Source: Micromussa lordhowensis
Taxonomy: Eukaryota; Cnidaria; Anthozoa; Scleractinia; Lobophylliidae
DNA length: 64,000 bases
Direction: 5' to 3'
NCBI GenBank assembly: GCA_964020085.1
Contig: OZ026598.1
Span: 20,558,129-20,622,128 of the forward strand
Translations under genes and position numbers: made by a program
Notes under the pieces: generated by a model
Seen by the model: only the letters and a program-made list of their open reading frames with translations
Database searches by the model: none
What the model was told of the DNA's origin: nothing
Shown here: positions 10,082 to 22,000 of the stretch, in pieces
Position numbering within the stretch: the first letter of the stretch is position 1
Layout: each line of letters begins with the position of its first letter

Positions 10082-12505
10082 CGTTCTAGGATTTATCCGC
10101 TCCTTCAGAATTTTTTGAATAGGCCATTCTCCATTCCTGATAGCCAAATTGTCATTAACCTGTTTCCCCTTTCTAGTTGGATCTACATAATGACCTGAAT
10201 AGACCTGAAATTTTTGATTAATGGATTCATGTATTAACAGTACTCTAGATATCACAGAAAACTAAATTCAATCATTTGCAAACATTTTAAATGATATTTA
10301 ATAATAATATTGTAATATGCCACGTGTTGCTCCCTTTTCAAAAAATGGAAACAAATAGAACGTATAAAGGCTGATTTGAACGGTACGACTTTTGTCGCAT
10401 GCGACAAGCTTACGACGGGCCTACAACTCGCTCACTATTGTCGTGTACATCAGAAAAAAAATGTCGTAGCATTTTAAGACATGTTTTAAAACACTGCGAT
10501 AATCGAAAGTCATGTCGTACGCTTGTCGCATGCGAAAAAAATTGTACCGTGTAAATCCACCCTAAGCAAATCACAGATAAAACCACTGAAGACAGAGTTG
10601 TAAATTTAAACATGCTTGAAGTTTCAATTTATGATCTCAGTTTAGAGTGTTGAAAATCATGTGAAAATCCAAGCAAGCAGTCAATCAAAGTCAAACATTT
10701 TCTCACGAGCAACAATTTCATAATAATGGTAAAATTGCCTATGGTTATGTTCACTTTACCACTGGCATCTCTTCCTCTGAATGTTCCAAACCAGCTACTG
10801 CCTCCCTAGCAGCTACAACATCAAGCTGATCTTGTACTAATCTTCTTGAATGTAAGGCATGCACTGGCCAAGTGGTATCATGAGGTCTTGATGCATTTCC
10901 TTAAGTGATGATATATGATGATGATAGTGTTTATGGACAAATATCATCTTAAACATACATGAAGCAATCTAATAAATTAAACAAATTTTAGTTCTTTACT
11001 ACCTATAAGATATTCATCCCACCATGTCTTCCTTGCTGAAAGTTTTTCATCCTGGAGTTGAGGGTGTACAAATAGCCTTCAACAGAAATAGTACAAATCT
11101 GAAATGTTATATGATGTTCATATAACTGTTGGAATAGTATGAAGCCTTAATGGAGCCATGACTGGCTCATAGCTGCTGGAGCTTATCCCAGTTTTTGTGA
11201 CATGAAGCGGTTAGGAGCACTTATACTCCTGCTGGACGGGATGCTAGTCCATCGCAGGTCACTTATCCAAAATTTGTTAGGTTTCCCCCAATAATTTGCC
11301 AGTACCAAAATAAAGGAAGGTAACATGCTGTACATACTATAACAACACTGCCTTTCTTGCTTACAATTGATTGGCATTTCAAATTTGGAACACGCCTGTT
11401 TGAAAAATGACATGAGCACCACAAGCTAATGATCCTCCGATTTACATACTTGGCTGTGCTGTATCGCAAATGTTCCGTCTCTTCATGTAAAAATGGAAAG
11501 GATGGAGTGGCCACTGATGGACAACATAGCAATAACTTGCAGTTATATACCTAGTATATTCACATTCAACAAAACGAGCACTGTGATTGGTTGATTCTTG
11601 GTCATGTGCCCCTGATACAGTTTTCCCCCTAATGGTGACCAAATTTGAAGTGTCATTAAGAATTGCAATGATCACTTGCCTTAAACACCAAAATGCCATG
11701 TTTGTCCTCCTCTGATAGGTAAGAGGCAGCATCCTCACAATTTGAAAGCCATTTATCTGTCATGTAGCATTTATAATGAAGCACCACATTCCCTGGTGAT
11801 AAAAGAAATAGCAACGTTTGAATAAGCAACAAATGTGAAAAAGTAAAGGATATGATTGTACATGTAAGATGTGCCTCCCAGTGGCTTTGAGGAAAAATAG
11901 TGATCATTTATCTTTTGAGATCAAAGGGAACATATAGAGGCAGCGAGGGATTTTTATACTATTGATGGGTACTTAAGGAATAACAGAGCAAGCATAAAAT
12001 TCGTAAGGGATCAATGCATAAATAGTGTCCCCAATTAGTTTTCTTTAAGCTAAATACTATTGACACTTCTGTAAAGTATTTCATTCATTCACAGGGAATA
12101 TACCCTCTCAGGTCAGCCATCTTTCCATGGAATGAAGTAAAATAATTTGTTGTTTCTATTTTTAAGCAAGTTTTTGTTCAAATTGTACTAAATCAAAAGT
12201 ATTTATGTATACAAATATCAATTCGGTATATACCTTCAATATTTTTGTGAAGCCAAAAATGATGCACATTTGCGAAATCGTGAATGGTTCTCAAAAAAGG
12301 CTTCAAAAACTTGTTAATCTCCCATACACATGGCACTGCATGTACATCAGTTACATAGGGCACTTCCTTCATGAGGGTTCACAATTCTGTCGAACAAAGA
12401 ACAGTGCTGAGTAACTGCACATTCATACCTAAACTATTCTTCACTTGTGCATAGGTGCAGTGTATTTAAGGAATGGACAATGTCTAGCGTGCGTCCATCC
12501 AATCA

Positions 12506-12542
<37 letters not shown>

Positions 12543-13001
12543 TGTAAGAGATGCTCAAGGCGCAGCTCCCAACTATCTAAGTGCATCTCGAATTGGATGG
12601 ACGCACGCTAGACATTGTCCATTGCTTTTATAACATAGCAAGACATTTTTAACGCTGAAAGTCGCTTTTTCTGCGCTGATCAAATTGCAAATTCTGCACG
12701 TGCACGTGCACGTGTTGTTTCCACTGGCAGCACTTTTCGCTACACGTGGACGTGCAAGTGTTGTTTTCACCGGTAGCACTTTCGCTTTGTTGATCTTTCG
12801 ACCCTTCCGATGTTTCTGCGACGATTTCAGACATGTTTTCTAAATCTTCAAAGTCATCGAGAAACACTAACTCAAATGTTGGATAATTCTAGCAATTAGT
12901 AACAGCTAAAGTTAAGTTTTACTTGAAAAACGTTGCTAGAAAAACTTTTGTCGGCAAGAAATTTCACTGACAATGACGTCAGCCTGAACCATCTCTATGA
13001 G

Positions 13002-13040
<39 letters not shown>

Positions 13041-16000
13041 TGCGCGCTAGCATATAGCTTTGTTATAAATGGAACTGCCTTATCCTTAGTTCTGATTAAT
13101 GCAAAACAATTCAAATCAGATTAGATGTACCATAGGGAGTGACCATATCAGCTTTCTTGAACTTCTCGTTTCCATTTTCAAACATCCTGTAAGTAAATTG
13201 GAAGGTAACAATGTTACAGTCACAATCACAGCTGTCTTAGATCCCAACACATCAGCACAACAGAAGAGTAGAAAAGAACCAGATCTCTATAAATCTGCGG
13301 ACCTCTCTGGTCTACTTATTGCCGTTAGTTATAAAACAAATATCAGTATGCAGCTTGAAGTTTCAGGAAGTCAGCGTCATGTAAAGTTTGGCAGTAATGC
13401 AAATCAAAAAATTGTGGTGAAAAAATATAGATGTACTCAATGTATGAACTGCATGAATGACAAGGAGTTCAAAACCCAATTATTCTTTCCTTTCCCAACA
13501 CTCTAACAGCCACTAAAGTCTTTTAATCTGACTGTAGCCTACAAGTAACAATTATTCCCTCCTGCCTAATCCTGCTATATATGTGTGAAGATATCAAACA
13601 AAACAAACAACCCTTTGAGAAAAAGTTTGAGCATGCAATAGTAGCACACCCTTTTTTATATGACTCTAGATCTGATGTATTTTCTTTTATTGTTAATTGA
13701 TACTCTAAATTGTTGAACTGTCTTTTGTTATTTGTTACACTTGCCTGTCCACATCTTCATGGGTGTGGTTCACAATCAGGGTGTTACCATAGACCTGAAG
13801 AAGTAAATCATAATTACATTACCATATTTGTTTGGTATCTTTCAAAATTTTGCATTCCAATTTTTCTTAAGAATAAAACTATTGTACGTTGCAAATACAT
13901 ATTAATACACTTACAATGGAAAAAAACAAACAATGGATTATATTTGTCACAGTATGTCCAACGTGACAGACCATATATGGGCATGCGCACCCTTTTTGCA
14001 TCTTGTAATCATTTTCGCTTGAGTAGAACTCAACACGATTAAATGAAGCTAGCCAAGGAATACATGTTCTAGACTCCATTTCTCGACATGGTGTCAGAAG
14101 CGGGATCCTGAGAAGATACCAGATCCTCCAGGTGAAACATTTCCAGAATCAAGACATCAGTTAATTCAAACACAAGGAGTAAAAGTACAGTAATATTTCA
14201 AGCATTCGAGCACATTCAACAACAACATGGCCGATCGATTCAAACCACCGTCGATGGACTGGACCACTCCAGGAGACATACACAAACGTTTCAAACTCTT
14301 CAAGCAGAAATGCGAGCTCATCTTCGGGTGGCCGCTCGACAAAGTCGAAGAGGTGAAAAGAGCGAGATTGCTGCTATTATGGGTCGGTGATAAAGGCCTC
14401 AAAATTTACAATACGAGCACATGGGCCAACGAAGGTGACAACCTCAAGATCGCTCCGGTTATGGCGGCGCTGGAGGCTTATACTAAGCCCCAAAGCAATC
14501 AAATCCTCGCCAGATATCAACTTCGATGCCTAAAGCAGGGAGACAGACCACTGGAAGAATTTCGCCGAAGCACGACTATTAGTAGAAGATGGAGGATACG
14601 ATCCCACCGCCAAAGAAAATACCCTCCGTGATACACTGGTATTCGGCGTGGCGTCCGACAAAGTACGCAAAGACGCCATAGCGCTTGGTAACAACCTAAC
14701 CTTCAAACAAGTCTACGACCTCGCAAAAGTCGATGAAAGTACTAAAGCACAAATGAAAGTAATTTCCAAAGGTGACGAGAAATCTGATCTCCACACAGTT
14801 CAATGAGAACCTGCGTACTACACCCAGAAACCCCCACTGAGACAGAACTTCAAACATCCAACACCGTACGATGACCAAAACCAAAAAGATTCAACTGGAA
14901 GAAAACCTCGTCGACTCCAGTTCAGGTCAAAAGGATGCTTCAGGTGCGGAAACGCCCACGATAGATCAGCAAGTTGCCCTGCCAAAAATTCCAAATGCAA
15001 GCACTGTGGCAAGAATGGCCATTATGCAAGGGTGTGTATGCAGCAATGCCTTCAAAAGGTCCACCAGATTGTGAGCAGTCCGGAGTACCAGGGGCAAGAC
15101 ATCCACCTAGAAGACAAGTACCCCATTGGTGATGATTATGATGTGTACACTTATGAAGAACAATCAGAAGAAGAAACAAGCGACACCGAACCCATCACTG
15201 TATTCCTCGGAACCCTCACCTCAACAAAGGGCCAGCAAACCCAAGAAATTACATTAAATACCCTCGACAGTCATCCAGACAAGATCTATGCTAAGTTCAA
15301 GATTAATGAACACCACGACATGAGCTTGAAAGTAGATACTGGAGCAGATGCATGCATAATCACTACCACGGATCTCCAGCACTTCCCTTTTCCGATTACC
15401 ATTCTTCCATGCAGCAACGTTTTAAGAGGATACGGAGGCTCCGAGATAGAAAACATTGGTGCAGCTATTTTAAGGGTCTCCTACAAGAGCAAGTCAGCTT
15501 CTATCAAATTCAACATCGTGGAAGCCCCAGGAAGCCCATCCATGCTGCAATCGGCGACATAATTAGTTGACACATTGTCTTTCCATAGCACTTGTAGTGC
15601 ACCAATTAACACCACTCTTTTAATCGCGCAAAAAATTGTGGAAAAGACCCCGCTCCCCAATTCAATGTTGCTTGTTTTTTCCTCAAGATCACAGCAATTG
15701 CGGTGCAACATTGTTTTGGGGGTGAGGGGGGCTGACATGAGAAGCTAGGAGGGCAAAAGGGGATCAAAGTGACGAAATTGGGAGTTAGAAAGGGGAATGT
15801 GTCAACAATTTTGTCACTGATTGTCCGAAGTGCAATAGTTGAAATGGCTTGAAAATACACCTTCATCAGGAGTCTTTTGTCTTACGATGTAATCTACCCC
15901 ATGGGTACTTTCGATTTATTCCGGTGGATAATTGGCAGTAATTAGGAAACGACAATGACAGGTGATTATGTAATTTTGTGGTGACGTGATAAAGGCGTTG

Positions 16001-19000
16001 AGAACTTGAAAAAATTGGTGCAATATGGTTTTCCAAGGGAAAATCCCAGATGAAACTCGAGCATTTGTCCGCATTGCAAAAAAGTATAGAGGTATGAGAC
16101 AAAGTGAAATTATGGAGAGGTGTGGTGTTAGTCGGTCCACGGTTTATAGGATTTTGAAAGGAGTAAACACAATGCAAAGAAGTTGCGCGCGACACAAAAG
16201 GAAATTAGCAGGAAGACCTCGGAAATTGAGCGGCCGTCAGGAACGTCTCCTTTTAACGCAGATCAGCACTTTACGCGAGGAAGACGGGAATTTCACCGTA
16301 AAAAGGTTAATGGAAAGAGCGGGTTTGAACATGAGGGAAGTTTCCTGTCGCACCGTGCAACGGTTCCTTCGTTCACATGGCTATCGCTACTTGAATAGTA
16401 GAAAGAAGGGCGTGTTACTGAACACAGACTTCAAAAGACGCGTACAATTTGCAAAAGCAATGAGGAAAGACTACAACAGTAGTGTTTGGACGGAAAAAAT
16501 TGCCTTTTACGTAGATGGGGTGAGTTTTATTCACAAATATAACCCCTACGTTCAAGCACGCGCTCCCAAAGGAAAGATATGGCGTAGGCCCCAGGAAGGA
16601 TTAGCTCGCGGATGTACAGCGAAGGGTGTGCACTGCGGATCAGGAGGGCGCTTAGTGAAGTTTTTTGTTGCAATTAGCTACGGGAAAGGAGTTATTCTTT
16701 GTGAACAATACAACTCCTTAAACGGAAGATACTTTAAGACACTCATTGAACGCGAGTTCCAGCGTATGTTTCGAGAATCGCAGAAAGCTTCTAAGTTGTT
16801 TGTTCAAGATGGCGACCCGAGTCAGAACAGTGCACTGGCTCATGCTGCATTGAAGAGAGTAGGCGCAAAGCTACTAGCTATTCCCCCACGTAGTCCGGAT
16901 CTAAATCCGATTGAAAACATATTCAACATCGTTAAAAGAATATTAGAAGCAGATGCTATCAAAAAGAACATCAGCTATGAGACGTACGAACAATTTTCAG
17001 AACGCATTGTAGAAACATTCAAAAAGCTTGATCATACTTTAATTGATAGAACAATCGCATCAATGAACAAGAGAATTGATGCAATCATTGGCAACAAAGG
17101 TTCACGTACCAAATATTGATAACCGCTAACTAAAACCTCTGAAATGTCTTGTTATGGATACCGTGACATTAAGTATAGAAGTTTAAGTTTTGCGTGACAA
17201 GAAGGTGTGACATTCTAACAATGTTACGTGATGTGCAATGAACAGTTTCTTTTCATGGTATTTCTTCTTCATATTTATATTAGAATATGAAATTCAGATG
17301 TGCAGCATGTTGATGTAATGTCTTTGCAATTAACAACCCATTAAAAGAGTTGGAAAAAAGTGTAGAGTATTAGTTTGAACGATTAACCACGATTAACCAC
17401 GATTAACCACAGGAATAAACAATACACATTCCTTGGCTTTTTTTTACGCTCATGGTTAATCGTGGTTAATCGTGGTTAATCGTCGTAAATTGTCCGCTTT
17501 TACAGATGCTCGTCCCCCGTTGTCCCAAAATTAAGGTGGCAAAGCATTTCCCACAAGGAAGCAGTTGTTTTTGCTTTTCTTGCGGGATTTGTGCGTGGAA
17601 ACGAAATATTTTCCACCGCACATTCATCATTTCTGTTTCTTTCTCGTCCAGTGCCCCGTTCTTAACAAAAACAATTGGATTCTTTCCAGTGGCAAAAATC
17701 GGGGTATCTACAGTAAAAGCAATGTCTTTAGCGTAATGAGATTTAGGAGCTGGTAGGTGCACAAGCTGCCCTTCCAAAAGAAGTAAAAAATCATGCCATT
17801 GTATAACAGACGGTGTCCATCTGAAGTCATTTAAAAACAGAATCTCCGCCTTCTCTGCTCCCACCCAAGCAAAACTTGTAGAGGCTGGGTTCGAAAATGT
17901 CTCGTAAATAACATTCAGTGGGTCAAGCAAAAATGTTTTACCACAATTAGCTACTCCGACAATCATAATATTTCTGTATTTTCCACGACCCTTGTCTAAA
18001 AGCTCATAAACTTGCTCGGCAAAATAGCTCTCTTCAACTCCGTTTCGCTCTAACACTTCGCGCGCACAGACTAACCAATCACCGTTACAGTTCTCCACAC
18101 ATTCTCCCAGTCTTGCCTCTTGTAATAGCTGTAACCTACTCTTCCTTTGCCGTTCAAGAGTTTTCTGCGCATCTTCCATTTCCCAGGCCGACTCTAAAAT
18201 TTCAGCAACCACCTTAGAACCTCTGTTGATAATAAACTCCGCAATGTCAGTTTTACCTTCTAATTTCTGTTCACGCGCAAGCGCCAGCAACTCAGTTCTC
18301 GTTTTAATCCTTTTAGCCACGACGATTTCAGACAATTCGTAGGAAGACATTCGTTTTTTCTTTCTTTTCTCACTGTTCTGAAAGCGCTCGTTCTTGTCAA
18401 CACTCTCAAGGTCAGCTTCATCATTATCACATAATGTGTCTTCTTCATTCAATGCCAACGACCGCTTTTTTCTTCGCCTAGAGTGGTTAGTAGCAGAGGC
18501 CAGAGTCGTTCTCGGTGGATGGTCATTCGTTAGATCTGGATGACAAAAGCTCTGGATAGACCCTGAATCTTCCTTTGTCACATATTGCCATGCACTGTAG
18601 TAGTTTGCGTGAATCGCGGAGAAATGAACAGAAATCCCAAAATTCTCAAGCAACGATCTCTTGCTCTGGAGCCATCTTTGATTTTTGTTTAATTTGATCG
18701 CTATGTGATAATGGATTCCTGTTACTGCGTGTCTTTCCGGGCAACAACACCACTGAACAACTTTCGCTGGTGTGCAATTGAAAGAAAACAATACCGCCTG
18801 CACAAAAGACTCTCTTGTTGGGAATCTACCTTGATCTGCACAGCTGTACGTTATCAAATACACTTGCCTTACAGTACGTGAGTCAAGCTCCTCTTCTTGA
18901 CTTTCTAATATGTCATTTTCACTTTCTTTAGAGCAAAAACCATCAGAATCATACGCTTTCAGCAAGTCCATCTTTTAAGATCTTCGCACAGAAATGCCGA

Positions 19001-22000
19001 TAAGAATTCTGTAACCAAACAACGAAAATATAACAAATTTTTTCGTGGTGTCCGGACGACGTGCCGCTGGTGGCATGTTCAAATGCATACTTGTTAATTT
19101 AATCAGTGAATTTTCAACTAATACCCAAATAATTCCTCTCCAAACTATATTTTGAAATATATTTTACCCACTTAGAGCATATCAATTTTCTTTGTACTCC
19201 AAAGAATAAGATCTGAAGGGTTTGTCGTTTTTTCCCAAACACGAATAGCAAAAGGGCAACAAATCGGTCTCAGACAATTGGCGACATAATTAGTTGACAC
19301 ATTGTCTTTCCATAGCACTTGTAGTGCACCAATTAACACCACTCTTTTAATCGCGCAAAAAATTGTGGAAAAGACCCCGCTCCCCAATTCAATGTTGCTT
19401 GTTTATTCCTCAAGATCACAGCAATTGCAGTGCAACATTGTTTTGGGGGTGAGGGGGGCTGACATGAGAAGCTAGGAGGGCAAAAGGGGATCAAAGTGAC
19501 GAAATTGGGAGTTAGAAAGGGGAATGTGTCAACAATTTTGTCGCTGATTGTGGGTTGCCAACAGTCACAAGACCTGGGAATAATATCGGCAAATTTAGAT
19601 GAAGTTAATACCATTCCTCCAACCAGGACAGTAGCTGAGGCACAACATGGCCAGCTATCCAAGCCCACTGTTTTGGAAGAGTACCAAGATTGCTTTGACA
19701 AGCTAGGCTGCTTCCCGGGAGAGAAATACCACATTCAATTAATTGATGACCCTGTCCCAGTCGTTCATCTACCGCGCACTGTTCCAGTACACATACTACC
19801 TTTATACAATGAGGAACTTGACAAAATGATTGCAGACGACGTCATCACTGCCGTGGAGGAGCCAACTGACTGGGTAAACTCGATCGTATGTAACATCAAG
19901 GAAACCCCAGAAGGCAAAAAGAAGATCAGGCTTTGCCTCGACCCTAAGGACCTCAACAAGAATATACGTCGAGAGCACTATTACACCCGTACCATTGACG
20001 AGCTCCTGCCACAGCTACATAGAAAGAAGTTCTTCTCCGTTGTCGACACCAAAAAAGGTTATTGGCTTGTAGCTTTGGACCATGAATCAAGCTTGCTATG
20101 CACATTCAATACCCCATTTGGACGATACCGTTTTAAACGGTTACCCTTCGGAGTCAAGCTCTCCCAGGACATCTTCCAACGCAAACTTGACGAGGTATAC
20201 AAAGGCATCCCCAATGTAATGGGTATTGCCGATGACATTGTGGTATGTGGTTCAACCGAATCAGAGCACGACCAAGCCTTCTGCAAAATGCTCGAAGCCA
20301 CTCGCAAACACAACGTCAGCCTGAACTCTGAAAAGTTGCAATTCAAGCAGACACAAGTAGATATCTTTGGACATATTCTGACCGAGAATGGAATCCAACC
20401 AGCAAAAGAGAAACTTGAAGCGATTTGCAATATGAAGACTCCATCAAACATGAAAGAGCTCCAGACCATCCTGGGCATGGTGACCTACCTGAACCGCTTT
20501 TCGACAAAGCTAGCCGACCTGACATCACCATTAAGAGAGCTAACCAAGAAGCATGTCCACTTTAGCTGGGAGCCCCACCATCAGCAGGCACTCGATGAGA
20601 TTAAGCAAGAACTCTGTTCGTCCAAGCTCATCTCCTATTATGACCCAGACCCAACCACGCCCACAATTCTTCAGTGCGACGCAAGCCAGACAGGTATTGG
20701 AGCCTGGTTGAGACAGTTAGACCCTCAAGGAAATGACCACATTGTTGCCATGGCATCTCGGTCTCTCACTGAAGCTGAATCTAGATATTCAAATATTGAG
20801 CGCGAGTGCTTGGCTGTCACGTATGGCTTAGAGAAGTTTGAGTATTACCTGCTCGGTCGCAGCGTGGCAGTTGAAACCGACCACTCCCCCTTGGAGCAAA
20901 TCTTCAAGAAAAACATCAACGAGGCTCCAAGCAGGTTGCAGAGGCTACTCCTAAGATGCCTGCGATTTGACGTCCATGTCCAGTACAAGCAAGGGAGATC
21001 CATTCCAGTTGCTGATGCCCTGTCGCGAGTGTGACACAGAAAAGCAGGACATGAGCGTGCGACAGAAGACTCTGCATCACCGCGCAACATCCACTTTATA
21101 TCCACCCCTATTGAGCTAATGGCAGTGAAGTCCTCGACAGAACAGGACCGTACATTAAGTCTACTGAAGAGAACCATCTTCAACGGCTGGCCTCCCTACA
21201 GAAAGCAATGCCCGCAAGAACTGTGGGAGTTTTGGAACTTCCGATGCGACCTAACCTTAGAGGACGGCCTTGTACTGAAAGGCAGTAGAATTGTCATACC
21301 AGCCTCCATGAGAAACCAGGTCCTCCAAGCAATACACCTGGGACACCAGGGAGAGAACAAATGTATCCTTCGAGCTAGAGAATCAGTGTTTTGGCCTGGT
21401 ATCTCCACTGATATTAGGCAGATGGTGAAGAATTGTGACCTATGTAATAAGCACCAGCCAGCTCAACCCAAACTACCCATTATGCAACCAGACCTCCCAA
21501 CCCGGCCATGGGAGAAACTTGGCACTGACATCTTCGAATTCAATGGAAAGAAGTATTTGATGGTCGTCGATTACTACTCGCGATTCCCGGTGATAAGACT
21601 CCTCAATGACATGACCAGCCATACTGTGTGCAACCACTTCACAAGCATCCTGGCAGAATATGGCTTACCATCCACTATCATCGCTGACTTTGGATCTCAG
21701 TACATAAGCGAAAGGTTCAGATCAAAATGTGAACAAAGTGGCATCACACTGCACTGTAGTTCCCCATATCACCATCAAGCAAACAGCCTAGCAGAAAGAG
21801 CAGTTGGTACCTGCAAACCACTCTTGAGAAAGGCACTGGAGGAGAACAAATGCCCTTACACAGCCTTATGGATATACCGCACGACTCCACTTGATGACCA
21901 GACCCCATCACCCCACGAGTTACTGTTTGGACGTAAACCCCAAACAACAATCCCAAGCAGAAGCGCACTGAAGTCCAAACACCCAGACAGTGACCTTCAC

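Larger units (their letters stand above)
15548..19550. mobile_element. Tc1/mariner transposase + HUH-Rep composite element
   Basis: The element is 4,003 bp, inserted in the gypsy pol frame. It begins CAATCGGCGACA and ends TGTCGCTGATTG. The outer 29 bp are inverted repeats of each other (CAATCRGCGACA...GTTGACACATT). Each end is also a 276-bp direct repeat (15548-15823 and 19275-19550) that itself has these inverted termini. The interior encodes a DD34E transposase (plus) and, convergently, an HUH endonuclease/SF3 helicase Rep (minus). The two stop codons flank a 31-bp perfect inverted repeat of three 10-bp iterons. A TG dinucleotide lies on both sides, and removing one TG restores the gypsy frame. 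This combination is not one I recognise as a described family. Confidence 0.88.

Noticed and set aside
13099..13506. 135-codon plus-strand ORF
   Set aside because: The minus strand here carries a short exon of the DUF7869-like gene with splice sites; the plus ORF shows no recognisable motif.
17379..17483. Rho-independent terminator reading of the iteron hairpin
   Set aside because: The genome is eukaryotic; the 43-bp loop and tripled iterons do not fit a terminator.
19172..19734. Minus-strand ORFs duplicated at 15.5 and 19.3 kb
   Set aside because: They lie across the 276-bp terminal repeats and encode the same low-complexity peptide; no start context or domain.
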